From Helopsaltes ochotensis (taxonomy: Eukaryota > Chordata > Aves > Passeriformes > Locustellidae), in contig VXBM01001194.1 of NCBI GenBank assembly GCA_013400155.1, positions 32,250 through 96,249 of the forward strand: a stretch of 64,000 nucleotides of DNA. Reading direction: 5' to 3'. How positions within the stretch are numbered: position 1 is the stretch's first letter; every line of letters begins with the position of its first letter. The notes beneath the pieces are model-generated. The model was not told the DNA's origin. It worked only from the letters and a program-made list of their open reading frames with translations, and did no database searches. A program made the position numbers and the translations under genes. Below, one piece after another: positions 12,401 through 24,300 of the stretch.

Positions 12401-14421
12401 AATGACACAGGAATCTCACCAAACCCATGAGCATTAAGACAGTCAGAAAACAGCTAATTCCAGCTTCACAAACAACAGACTTTGCATCTGATCTTTACAG
12501 GATCTCTTCTTCCAGATATCAGGGGAAAGGGAGTTGAAACTGTCCAAACTGACAGCTACACCCTACTGCAGCATGATTAAGAAGATTTGATTTATGAATT
12601 AAAATGTCCTTATTTTTAGTATATATATTTGACCCCCTTGCATCCTCTCCCTTATAGAGCAGACATCCCTTGCAGTACCCTGACAAAAATAAGAATTTGA
12701 GATTTGTATCAGACATTTTCTGGGTAATATTTATCTTCTTGATAGACCTCTAAAAATTTCTGAAAATTCACATGTTCAGAACTGACCATACAGGATGAAA
12801 ATGTTGAAGTGCTTTATAATTTTAGAGATTATTGCAGGTTACAGTCTCCTAGAACGGTAGTTAAACAGTTTTCATATTTATCATTTGGACTGTGTATGTG
12901 CCAGATCTTAGTGATTGCAGTCGTCTTTATTGTGATGGATCTTGTGTAAGGAAAGCCCATAACACTGAACAAAATGCTTCTGGTTGTTTAATGAATGGTG
13001 CTTTTCCTTGTGAGTAAATACCAAAATAGTATACAAACCACTGGCCATATTATATAAACATGATACCTAACTACTTGCAGTTAAAAGGGGAAAAACACTT
13101 CTAAAGTTTCCCAGAAAACACATAAATCTTGCTGACTGGCTTTTATTTTGGATAATTTACTTCATTTTATTCAGTAAATTACCTAATTCTGCAAGTCTTA
13201 CAGTTTTTTTATTTGATACATCACTCTTTTATCATTATTGATTTTTTCTCTGTATTTCTCCTTCTGTTCCTGCCCATTTTCCACATCTTTTTTCTGTATC
13301 TTGCATTCTCTGATCTTGACTTGAAACTCTTTAAAAAACCCCCCATTTTAATTAAATAAAAATAAGTTTGTAGTGATGTAAAAGTACATATAAAGTGAGT
13401 AAATTCCAGATAATTGAATGAAATATAATCTTAATTACGAATCAGAATTTATAAAGTTCCTAGTAGACATCAAGAAGATTGGGGAAAATGTACTAATGTT
13501 TTACCAGTTCTACTAATTTACTAGGATTTTATTTATTATATTTATCTAGAAGCATTTTGGTAAAGGAATACAGACACTTACAGGCACATATTCTACCATG
13601 TCAATCAAAGGATTTGAGATTCAATTTCAGTACTGATAAAATACAGAAGTACTGCTAAAAATGATCAGAGCATCTATATTAAAAAGTTAGAGAAAGATCA
13701 GCAGTAATTAGACTTTACAGTTTTTCTGGGAATAAGCACTGAACTGACAGGACGGATCCTATGTGTTGTTGCAGGACCGAGTACTAAGGTGGTGACAACT
13801 TACCAGCTGTAAAGGACAAATTTCATACATATGACATATTTCTGGGAACTCTGTATTTGTCTGAAATAAGTTTTTATTATATCTTCCAAACTATTAGAAG
13901 GCTAAACCTCTTGAGAAATTTTCGTTAGTTGTACAAACCAATGCCATCATTTGCCAGTCAAGAAACTGTGTAGCTGCTGGCTTTGATCTCTCTCCCATTA
14001 TTTCAGTTTCATGCTTCCTCTCAAAGAGTTTTATAATATCCACTTTATACAAAAAAAAAAATTAATTGCCAAATGAGAACTCCCCTGATAAATCTAGAGT
14101 TTCTGGATGTTTTTAAAAACATGATAGAATACAGAAAAAACTGCACTAAAGCACACCCTTTTAACATCTGAAAGAAGCAAGATAAAATGCATTAAAAAAA
14201 AAAAGGATTAAAAGGGGCATCTGGGAAAAAAGAGCAATCATGATAAATATGAGCAAGAGTTACAGTAAGATCACCTTAGGAATAATCTCTCAAGATTTGG
14301 TATAAATTAGAAATGTTAAAAGATGGTACCAAGATGTTGGTACCAATGAGAAAGTCTGGCAGCCAAGATGTTTCTACATCCAAGATACAGTCATTTTCTG
14401 TCCCAAATTTCATGGTAGAAA

Positions 14422-14426
14422 CCCTA
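14422..14426. repeat. Left target-site duplication CCCTA
   Basis: Abuts the TGTATTGG terminus of the long LTR and is identical to 16160-16164. Confidence 0.6.
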
Positions 14427-14543
14427 TGTATTGGTTTAGCATGGATGGTAAAAAAAAAACAACTCCAATTAGTGATCTTCTTTGAAATTGACAGCCAAAT
14501 TGGCCAATGAAATGCAGGGGTACACCTCTGGCAATCCAGGGTT

Positions 14544-14552
14544 AAATATAAG
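14544..14552 (+). promoter_or_regulatory. TATA-like box of the long LTR
   Basis: AAATATAAG lies about 115 bp from the LTR's left end, just upstream of the switch to GC-rich sequence. This is a plausible U3 promoter position; activity is unknown. Confidence 0.35.
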
Positions 14553-14702
14553 TGAATTTCTGGGTGTCTCCCTCTCTTCACTCCTGGTCTGCCTGAGGTG
14601 AGCAGCTGCAGGCCCAGCTTGGGCCCCGCTGCCCCGGCCGGGTCCAGCCCAGCTGGGTTCTGCCTCTGCTGCAGCCCGGGTGGAGCGTGGAGCTGGGCCC
14701 CA

Positions 14703-15025
14703 CCCCTGAGCCTGGTGTGTGCCTGCATGGAAGGGGAGAGAGAGGAGAGCCCTGGGCTGAGGGGATGCCCCTGAGCCCCCACCCCTGAGCCTGGTGTCTG
14801 CCTGCATGGAAGGGGAGAGAGAGGAGAGCCCTGGGCTGAGGGGATGCCCCCGAGCCCCCACCCCTGAGCCTGGTGTCTGCCTGCAGGGAAGGGGAGAGAG
14901 AGGAGAGCCCTGGGCCGAGGGGATGCCCCCGGGTCCCCCAGCACCAAGCCTGGTGGTTGCCGTGCACAGAAAGGGGAGAGGGAGAGGAGAGCCCCAGGCC
15001 AAAGGAATGACCCCTGGGCCCCCCG
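14703..15025 (+). repeat. GC-rich minisatellite, four 79-bp units
   Basis: Successive units begin CCCCTGAGCCTGGTG at 14703, 14782 and 14861. A fourth, diverged unit starts at about 14941. Spacing is 79, 79 and about 80 bp. The first three are nearly identical; the fourth carries many substitutions. Each unit contains a purine block GGGGAGAGAGAGGAGAG. The unit length is not a multiple of three and the - strand has no stop codons in any frame. Overlapping open frames of 199-307 codons therefore appear with the same peptide repeated in rotating frames, which is a sign of non-coding origin. Confidence 0.93.
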
Positions 15026-16159
15026 GAAAAGCAGCACCGAACCCAGACTGGGCTGGGCCCACCCCTGTGAGTCCCAGGGGTGGAGGGGTGGGGAAGGGGA
15101 GAAAGGCCCTGGACATGCGGGAGATCTCGGCTGCTGCTTCTCCACCAGCATGGAGGCAAGGCTTTCACAGCTGCCACCCGGCAGAGACCATGTGACCATC
15201 CGCAGGCCCAGGCAAGGAATGTTAATTCTTTTCTGTCACGGACTGAGACCTTTTTAGACTTTAACCCTTCTCAGAAAGAGAGAGAAGACCAAACTGGTGA
15301 TATGTAAAGGGACAATATGAAGATCTCAATCAGTAAAGGAAGAGTGACTCTTTAAGTAGAAGAGATGGCAAAGTTGCCTTAATTTTAGGCTGAAAATCTC
15401 CTTTGATTTGTGGTAACAGACTGTAATATTCCTTTAAGTCGTGGACTTTGAACTGGGGAGATGCTTTATAGTTTTCAAGCAACAGGTAGCTGATTATTTA
15501 AGTGAATATTTGACTAAAAAACTGTAATCTAGTGATCCTATGAGATATTTGAACAGAGTGAGATGAGAAGAAAACTTTGGCACCAGTGAAGAAGAAGATA
15601 TTTGTTTCCTGAAGATGAAAAAGCCTTTGTTGTGGAGCTATGCATCTTTAAAAGGTGAAACCCCAGTGTGAGTCCCTGGCCTATATGCAGCCATAGGAAG
15701 GGCTACGTGCTTAGGAAGTTTTCAACTCCAGATTCTTGGGCAGGCTGCTTTTGTGGGGTTGGGAGCCACAGACTGTGTCTTTTATGGAAAGTTACCATAA
15801 CAAGGAGAGACTTTATCTCTCTTGGAGACTGAATGAAAGACTATTTTTATAAGTGGTATTGACTTGGAGGTCTGAGTTCTGTCTCTTTACATTGTTTGTG
15901 GGAAAGTAAACTGTTAGTATGGAGGAGGGTGGTGCCTTTGAGAGGTTTCAATATTTTTTGTTCTCTTTTTAGTGTATGTTAACAAATCTAACTTTTTTTT
16001 TATCTTTAAATTGAACCTGTTTTATCTTTATTCTAATCCTATTCCACACTAAAAATTATGTGGACCACTACACTAAATTTAGCAGACAAAATTCAGCAAA
16101 TGTGAAACCACTACAGCTCTTGGTGTTTCCGCCCAGTTGCAAATTTTTACCCCTTAACA

Positions 16160-16164
16160 CCCTA
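16160..16164. repeat. Right target-site duplication CCCTA
   Basis: Directly follows the terminal ACA of the long LTR and matches 14422-14426. Confidence 0.6.
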
Positions 16165-19100
16165 AAAAGGCGATAGTCATGAAAGCTCAAACAGCAGACA
16201 TTTGAGGTCTGTAAATGAATGGCCCAGATGGAAGCTCGAATTTGAAATTAAGACATGTAAGAGAAAAAGATTGTGAAGTGGAATTAAACAGACTTGCATT
16301 TTTAGTATAAAAATATTGTAACAGGGAATCTTACAATTCTTTTTTCTTCTAAGGAACATCAGCATAAAAACATATCATTGTAGGTAAGGGCTTGCTCATC
16401 TTTACAAACCTAATTTCCATCTGTAGTACGGTGCCACTGGCCAAAGTATTTTAGGGTTGCCTTACTGGATCTCAGTTTACTAGTTTCTCCTGGTGTTTGC
16501 TCTTGTGCTTTGCTAACACATCAGTGTAATTTGTTTACTTCCCTAACCATGACAAGATATTGCACAAATGACTTTAAATTTCTATTTAACATCAACGTTT
16601 CAGGTTGTCTTGCCCAAAATGGATTCAAAGAAGTTAGAGCTGGAGAAGATGTTTATTAGTGTCCCATGAAATCTCTCCAAATACAAGGATATTTCCTATA
16701 TTTCCTAGGGTTTTTTCCCCCAGACTAAATTTAAAGGTCACAAATGAGAAAGTTTTGGCTATTTTCACAATCGTCATTTACACTGCACCTCAATGATACT
16801 ATGTTACTGATATTGAACTCTCAAATTTGGTTTTTTGCCTTTACTTTTACCAATGGCCTTTGCTGGCCATTATTCTTTTGTGAATAAATTTATTCTCCTT
16901 TTGTATTTCAATAATTTTCACGCTATTATGTTACTGCTTGTGTAGAATAAGTTACACTAATATTCCAAAAAGTCTATGCCCTTAATCAAACCAGATCTAT
17001 TGAATGCTTTACAATATTTGTATTTAGTTGCTCAAGACCAAGGTTTATTTGCTCCACTGTACTTCCTGTTATTTTACTGTCAATGTTATTCCCATTAAAA
17101 AGCTTGATATTATTTTTGCAGCTCATTTCTACAGAGACGGTTCAAAATAAGACACCAGCCTTGCTAGAATTATTTAATTGCTATAAAAATTTCAACTTGC
17201 TTTAAATAAAGCATTTATAAAGCTTAGTGAAACCCCTGTTTTATCAGATTGCCCAATAAATACAGTAGCATAAGAAACAAAAAACATAACACCTACCAAA
17301 AGTAGAACCACTGAGAATTAACAGTGACAAAGGGACAGAAGAAGATATGCTAGAAAATGATTAGAAACAGATACTTCCAATGCAAATAGGTATGTTAGAT
17401 CTGCAGAAGGCAGGAAGGCCAGGAAAGCAGGAAGGTAGAAAGGCAGAAAGGAGTAGACATAATCCCTAATAATCACGCACAAGGATCATATAAATTGCTG
17501 ATATGGAAAGCAGACATTTCAATAAAATCACATTGCATGCTATTTATTGAGGGTTTTCTGAACAAAAAAGGTCTGGAACCTTTCATGGCTTTTCTGCTCA
17601 AAGCCCCATATTCATTTATGTGTCCCCTTTGCCATCCTATTGCCATGTTCTCTTCCCTGTTTTCCTTCCCCTGCCCTGCAAGCCCAGAGATTCTGTTTGC
17701 CCATGGCGAACTCTGCCTGCACCAAGGGCAAAACAGAAAATTTATGTCCTTGACAAATTGGCTGTTTTCAGTGTTCTGGAAAAAATGATGGGAGGGAAGA
17801 AGATTGGCACAAATTAGCTAGCTGGATGATAATAATAATGAAGTTTAATAGACGATCCGAAAGTGACAGTTATTTTTGACATGTAGTGGACAGTTGAGGA
17901 AAGGCAAATGAGGAACAAAGTGCAGACCCAGCAATTTGTTACTTTGTGATGCCTAATTACTGCCCACAGCTGATATCCTGACAGAACAGGGAGGAGTCCT
18001 GCTGCAACTTCTGGCAGAGGCAGAAGCTGTTTGATAAAACCAAATGAAGGGGTGAATTCTGACATTTCTTGTAGCTTTTTTTGAGAAGTTTTTCTGCTTC
18101 TGCCATATCTTTGCATAATCAGAGTAAGTTACTTCAGTACTGATGCTTGTTACAGAAGGGAAGGAATATATTCACCTGTCTGTCATATTGAAGAAAACAC
18201 TTGGGATTTCCCCCAAATTGAAGATGACATGGAAAGACAAAGTGCTGGAAGGAGCTACCAAGAAAGTCATAATCTAGACTTGTAAGGGAATTGTAAGAGA
18301 AAACATCCTAGGTTGTTTTAGAACAAATCTTCACTGAAAACTTAATTTCTTTCTTGAGAGACTTAATATGACACTGGGCAAAATGAAAGCACAAGGACAC
18401 ATTCCTTAGGCCTTTGTTCAAGTAATTGGAAAGACTAAAGAAAAAAAATAAAAGTGCTATTGGAGCAGAACTCCTTGCAATACCGCACTTGCTGTACTGT
18501 ATGTGTGCCCACTGTAGTGGGGTCAGAAACTACAAAATTCACCATTGAGCACAGACTTCTAAGGTGCCTCAAAACTAGCCAAAGAAATGTGAGCAGGAAC
18601 AATATCCTGCAGTAAACCCCTGTACGTTTCTGACAAGAAAGAAGAGCTGTTCAGATGCAGAAGACATTGCTGATAAGAGTTTTACTACCCGAGCATGCAA
18701 ACTGCTCAATTTTAACTTTAAAATTAGATTATATCTCTTTATGCTAGTGTGGACAGCATAGTAATGCAGTGCTTTTTAAATGCCTAGGAAAAAATGTGAT
18801 ATATTTATGAAACCACATACCAGATGAAAAAAGGGGTTTTTTTGTCTTTTTGAGAGAAAGAATATCTTTTAATATTAAATGGTTTTTTTATGGTAAAAGG
18901 AGTACACCAATGAATATAAATGGTGCAGTGACACATAAAATCTTAGGTTCTAATGTATATTCTCAGTAGTATCTGAAGACTAGCATTTGCAAACATATTT
19001 TTCTAGTCCTGTTTCCTTTGAGTCCTCTGGCACAGATGGCTTCTGGAGTTCCTTCCACCTTAAATACTTGGGATCCTATGAAAGAAACAAGGTAGCATGG

Positions 19101-19221
19101 AAATAAAAGCAGCTAAGACCTGAAGATATTTTGGTGGTAATTATGCTTTAAAAAATAAACTCTAGCTTCAGTGTTCTTAGCTCATAGTTTGAAGAATGCC
19201 TGTATTTGAGTGGTGAATTTA
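16165..19221. other. Intergenic or intronic DNA, no gene seen
   Basis: AT-rich single-copy sequence. The only recognisable feature is a purine-rich simple repeat at 17403-17452. A - strand frame of 100 codons (17814-18116) and a + strand frame of 97 codons (17495-17788) have no recognisable domain and no splice context. Confidence 0.65.
17403..17452 (+). repeat. Purine-rich simple repeat (GGCAGAA/GGCAGGAA-type)
   Basis: About six imperfect copies of an 8-9 base purine-rich word (variants of AGGCAGGAA and AGGCAGAA) lie in tandem. This is an ordinary low-complexity tract. Confidence 0.75.
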
Positions 19222-19290
19222 TACAGGGTGAATTCTGCCCCCATTTACTCAGGTTCCTTCCCACTGACTCCCTTGGACTCTGGAACTTGT
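19222..19290 (-). repeat. Possible ancient amniote interspersed repeat fragment
   Basis: Read on the - strand, this stretch has the pattern 'GGGAGTCAGTGGGAAGG...CTGAGTAAATGGGGGCAGAATTCACCC'-like. The pattern resembles an old interspersed repeat widespread in turtle, crocodile and bird genomes. The match is by memory of the word pattern, not alignment, and the family is not assigned. Confidence 0.3.
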
Positions 19291-19679
19291 TTAAGCAGGA
19301 CATAAATTAGTTCATGGAGTGCCACCAGGCCAATTAATTCTGGGGTCTTTATATAATGTCTTTCAATAGGTAAATTATTTGGGGTCAGACACTGATAATT
19401 TCTTTAGATTTTAGTGACATTACCCCTTAGAGAAAATTGGAGTGCCCAACCAAGAGAGGCAGAAAGTAACTTAGAAAAGCTTCTCAAAATAGAAAAAATA
19501 TGGGTTTAAAAAGTAATCTTATTTTTAATTTCATGGAAACATCTGATTTGATAATTAGCAATCATTCTCAAATTACTACTCCTTGTAATATCTGCAATTA
19601 GATATGAGCATTATACAATATATTTATGTGTATTATAATTTTTATATGAACCTGGAAAGGTTTGCCTATCAGTAAATTA

Positions 19680-19810
19680 TACAAAATCTCAAGAATACTG
19701 TAATATGCAATAACAGCTAGACTAGTTAAATGACAAAGTAATTGCCACATTAAATTGTTATTGCATGACAATTACCAGAAATTAATGCAGCTCAATTAAG
19801 ATGTTATTCT
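19680..19810. promoter_or_regulatory. Candidate conserved regulatory element with interlocked inverted repeats
   Basis: ATGCAATAAC at 19705-19714 is the exact reverse complement of GTTATTGCAT at 19757-19766. A second pair, GTAATTG (19739-19745) and CAATTAC (19769-19775), is interlocked with it. TAAT/ATTA cores are frequent. The interlocking rules out one simple long hairpin, so clustered octamer-, C/EBP- or homeodomain-like sites seem likelier. Inference only. Confidence 0.22.
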
Positions 19811-21099
19811 TTCCCTATAAACCACTCCGAGAATGGCTACAGCACATTTCCAATCAGCATCTGGTGAAAATTCTTCTGAATGTATTGTTAGGCCAGAGGC
19901 AGCAAGGCAGGTAAGCCTCAGGGAGTCATGTCCAAAGAGCAGGAGGGTATTTGGATTAGGCAGGGGCTGTGTCCAGGTCTGTTACAGAATGAAAACTCCC
20001 TGCATTCAACACAACCCCCCCCCAGAATCCATGGAATTTGTCTTTGCCAGTGACCTTTAGCCAAGTCCTGGATATGTCAGAGTAAATTATTAAAGGCAAA
20101 TGACCCTATCTTGATAGATAACTTAGTGTTTTCTCATTTCAATAATGCATAGATTTCGTATAAAATTTACTGTGGTAATTCTACCAGTGTACGTAATTTG
20201 AAATATTTTCAGAGCAGTAAGGAAACTCGAGGAAAATACCTTGACTTTTCCAGTTTCTATCCATGGGAAAACAACATAATATGATGTTTTCAGCAGAACA
20301 AACTTCTAGGTTGTGTTCTTGTATTCTCTCTGTCATGTACCAATTAGCACTGTTCTATCTTTTTCCCAAAAGGCTCAGATAGTTTGCTGGATTTCACTCT
20401 TTTTGAGTGACAATAAAAGCAGAAGTAACTCCTAAGTTCCAATACACATACCAACAATGAGCTACTGTTCAGGACAAGATCTGTAACCTTGTACTCTTTC
20501 ACTTCTCTTTTTCTTCAGCTGACTGAGTTAAATACTGAGGTAAACTGTCATTCAGAACTCTCAAACCTTAAAACTGAGATCTGATTAGAAGTACTCTGTG
20601 CAAACACAGACTTGCAGCATTGTTCTATGTATTTCTCACACATCTTTTGGTTTTTGTGAAACAAAATTTGAGTTGTGGAAATGAGTAGCCATTCAGAAGA
20701 ACAAAGGTAGCCTTTGACTATAAATACCCTAAAAATCAATCTGAAAATAATTAATGCATCCAATGCCACAAATAGACCAGTTATGTGAAATGCAAATTTA
20801 AAGAATGCTAGAAATTATTTCTGATGCATCCACTAGCCTGCCACAACAATTTTATTTTGTGAACTGCTATATGTAAAGTATTACTATTCAAAACTTAATC
20901 AATAATAACTGAAGAATAATTGGAAACACCTACTAGTAACCAATGCCCTTTAAGAGCCTACTACATTCCATAAAAGGGAAGCAGTCAAAGCACCAGGATG
21001 CATACTAAATATAGAACATATCAGGAAAACCAGATAATTTCCTACAGTGGAAAACATTATCAGTTCCTCTCCACACTCCATTTAGCAGTCACCTGTTCT
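19811..21099. other. Intergenic or intronic DNA, no gene seen
   Basis: AT-rich single-copy DNA. A nine-C run occurs near 20015-20023. No gene, RNA or repeat family is recognised. Confidence 0.6.
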
Positions 21100-21330
21100 T
21101 ATGAACTCCAGTTTCAGTAGGGGCCCAGTATCTCTCTCTGGATTTACGCCTCTGAATGGCATCCCAAAGCAAGCCAGTGGGAGCCACAGGTACTTGGGAA
21201 CTTGCTCATCACTTTGCAAAATGGGAATCACTACAGAGTTCCCAGGGCAGCACTCTGGCAGAGTGAAGGAGAAGGACGGCTCACTATCCCTACAGAGACC
21301 TCGGCACTGCCAACAGTGATACACGGCATC
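21100..21330. repeat. Possible ancient amniote repeat fragment
   Basis: The block is GC-richer than its surroundings. The word CAAGCCAGTGGGAGCCACAG, then ACTTGGGAACTTGCTCATCA and CTTTGCAAAATGG, resembles the 'CAGTGGGAGC..CAGGTGCTCAGCAC' pattern of an old sauropsid interspersed repeat. A 105-codon frame on the - strand (21082-21399) covers the same block but matches no protein I recognise, so I prefer the repeat explanation. The remaining alternative is a decayed exon. Confidence 0.3.
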
Positions 21331-24300
21331 CATCACTGAAATCAGTCTGGCTTGATCCTTTGGGTTTTGTGGTAGCTGGATTATGAATTTATGCCACATT
21401 CTCTCTCTTTACCATAGGAATTGTTTATTCTTACATAACAGTCAAAGGAAAAGAGAAATAATTTGTGGGAAAACAGGGATTTAAATGCCTAAGGGATCAA
21501 TCTCCCATTGATGTCCATGGACCAGCCAGTGACTCTGAATGGTTCTTTTTGGACCAAATTCTCATCAACTTGGTTTAATGAATTTACTGCTTTTAAATTG
21601 ATGGGGAGTCAGGATGACACTTGTTCATACTTGGATTGGACATTTCAAATCAAAGCCTCTTTAAAATAGCTTAAATTGAGCAGCAGCATTATAAAGTAAA
21701 GGATCAATGGCTTTAGACTGGTAACATTTTTGAACAAATTAAAATCTCCAAGGTACTATTTGTGTTACCTGAAACTAACACACATGCTATTAGAAAAAGA
21801 ACAACAAAAAAGAAATAAGTTGACAGTTGCTCTGTGGCTCACTGATAATTACTTTTTTTGCCTTTTCATAAAGATTTAGCACCACCATCATGCCCAAGTT
21901 TCTCAATTTAAAGATGAATGGGCCTGAAGATGCCAAATCCTTAATCCCTACAAGTGAGGAGGTGTCTGTATTGCCTGGCAGTAACTCTTCTGGGTAACTA
22001 CACTGTGTTAACAGGTTCTCAAGAGAATCCCTTTTTTCCTAGATCAGGAATCAGTGATCAACATTAAAATATTACTTATGGTCTTGTCCCCAACAGCAGA
22101 AAGGAAAAAATACAGAATTCTAAATTGGGAATTTTAGAAGCTCTTCTGAGGCATATTACATTCCCATATATTCTGAAAAATTCTCTGCTCAAGTTTTACT
22201 TGAACTTCAGGGGATTACGGATAAATCATGACGAGAACACAAATGTTGCTTTAGTTTTCTCAAAGAATGAAAGCATAAATGAAAAGTTCTGTCACTGAGG
22301 GGAGAAGAGGAAGGGAAAGAGATTACTAAGCCCTGCAGTTCTGGCACATTAGGGGGAGGGAAGGACTGTCCTGAAGCAGCAAAACAATAACCTAAAAAAT
22401 AAAAAGAAAAGAAAAGTTATTAAAGCACTCAGAAGAATTTTTTTTTAATCTGACTTCTAGTTCAGTTCTTAATCAGATTTTTTCCCTTTAATACTGATTT
22501 TCAATAACTGTGGTTTTTATAACACTATTATTTCAGTAGGTTCTTTTCTAATTCCAAAGAGTGTTCTAGGGCATGTATTGGGCAGAGTGTCATCAAAAAG
22601 AACTTCAGTAGTTTCAGCTCTTACTCAAGGCCTGGGCATGGCAGCCTTTAAAATTACATATTTACTATCATGCCTTCTTGCAGAAATTTCAGCAATCATC
22701 AACACTTTTGGAAACAAACATTCAGCTGCTAGCATAAGTTAGTTAGGAAACTACAGAGAGCACCCTAACAGCAACTAATTTGCAAAAAATTGGATGAGGT
22801 GCAAAGAATAAACAGACCTTTTTTCCTCAGGACACTTTTTCTAATTAAAAGTAAACAAACTTCCATTTCATAAAGCACACCGATTTCTTTAATAGCTATA
22901 CTTATTACCAGCCTCATTTCATGCTTGCAATAGAAATTTCTGTAGAAAGTAGTTCAGATGTCATCTCCATGGAGACTAGTTCCATAATGAGCTGATGAGT
23001 TCCAGGAAGATATTGTTGCTTTTCCTTCCTCTTGCCATATGCTTTGGATCATGCTCATATTGAATTATAAAAAAATCCCAACAGTCACACTTGTGGAAAA
23101 TTTTCATATTATTTGATTAACTACTAGAATAGAGAATTGCACTGTTCACAACTTTCTGCTAATCAGGTAGTACCGTGTGAAGAAGAAGGAACTATTTTAA
23201 AGTGTCCTAGAGTGAAACATTATTTTCTACTTAGATCATGAATTGATGGTATGACAGTGCTTTGGCTGACAGTCTGATAGCCAGTTCCTCCAGATTTAAG
23301 AGAGGCTTTTGAAGTTGTGAAAGTGCTTTTGATGGCTTCTCCTGGAAGATTGTATTGAATTGTGAAGTTTTAACAAAAACTGAGTCTGTTATGCAGCATC
23401 AACTGAGTTTGTTATGCAGTTATCGTGGTTTAACCCCAGTTGGGATTAACTCTAATCCAGCCATAACCAGCATTTGCACAGAAATTGAGTTTATAGATAG
23501 GATTATGGGAGTTTATAGAGGTCTGGGTTTGCTTTTTTTCCTGAAAAAATTAAACTAAATCTTTCAGTAAATGGAGTATTTTCTATCAAAATGCAGATCT
23601 TCTCTATATGTTGAAGATTTTAATTTAAAAAGTGATAATTTTTACTCTATGTAAAATTATGCCCTACATTGGTCTATTTCATCCTGAGATAGGTTGTTGT
23701 TACTATTTCAATTACCTCTTCAAGCAGTTCTCTCCACAACTATCACAAACAGCATTGCTCCACATCTGCTTTGCTCACAGAACTCTTTCATTCTTTGGTC
23801 CCTTGAACCTATGACCCACCCCATTCATTGATCCAATTTTTATCTAACTGTAGATTCAAAACCTGGCAGTTGGTAATTCCAGCACATGACAGGGCCTTTG
23901 ATGCTGAGTCAACTGCATGCAGAAGTCCTGTGCTTCTGAAAAGGCACGACACAAGATCCCAATGTTTCGTGCCCTTAAGATGAGGCACATTTCAACTCTG
24001 TTTCATTTATGTCCTAGCACATGACACTTTTTGTAATTAATCCTGTTTCCAGGGGAAAAATTCCTTGCCAAAGTTCTCAGGATGCATTACCAAACCCCAA
24101 AGTCAAAATAACCTTTCTCAGCGCGCATTTCCGTACACGCCGTATGAGAAGCTGGACCAGATTTTTACCTGGCAGTCACCACAGAACCATGATGTGTGTT
24201 CAGTATTTTGTGTCTGATTTGCACTACGTCAAACATTTCCCTGAGATCATGAAAGCCATCAGAGGGCAGCCAAGAGAAATATCTGCTTTCACCTGCCTTC

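Larger units (their letters stand above)
5914..14421. other. Intergenic or intronic DNA, no gene seen
   Basis: About 8.5 kb of AT-rich, largely single-copy sequence with no credible exon, RNA gene or transposon. Two short stretches have the motif-dense look of conserved non-coding DNA and are listed separately (8301-8312 and 9318-9411). At 11141-11162 an 11-mer, ATATAATGTAT, is duplicated in tandem. A reading frame of 82 codons near 11.8-12.0 kb on the - strand resembles nothing I know. Confidence 0.6.
14427..16159 (+). mobile_element. Probable long ERVL-type solo LTR (about 1.73 kb)
   Basis: The left end reads TGTATTGGTTTAGCATGG, which resembles the start of long ERVL-class LTRs of birds (recognised by eye, not by database search). 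The right end is TTAACA. The two ends form TGT...ACA termini flanked by a 5-bp direct duplication CCCTA at 14422-14426 and 16160-16164; 5 bp is the usual duplication length for ERVL. About 115 bp inside the left end is an AAATATAAG TATA-like box. A GC-rich stretch with a 79-bp minisatellite follows, then about 1 kb of AT-richer sequence and a T-rich tract near the right end. The composition differs sharply from the AT-rich flanks, supporting insertion. No retroviral coding sequence adjoins it, so it is interpreted as a solo LTR. The long reading frames over 14276-15199 come from the minisatellite and are not genes. Alternatively the element is a different GC-rich repeat and the short duplication is coincidental. 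Confidence 0.62.

Noticed and set aside
14276..15199. Overlapping - strand frames of 307, 215 and 199 codons and a + strand frame of 133 codons
   Set aside because: They are produced by the stop-free 79-bp minisatellite. The same peptide repeats in rotating frames and the frames run out of the LTR into flanking DNA.
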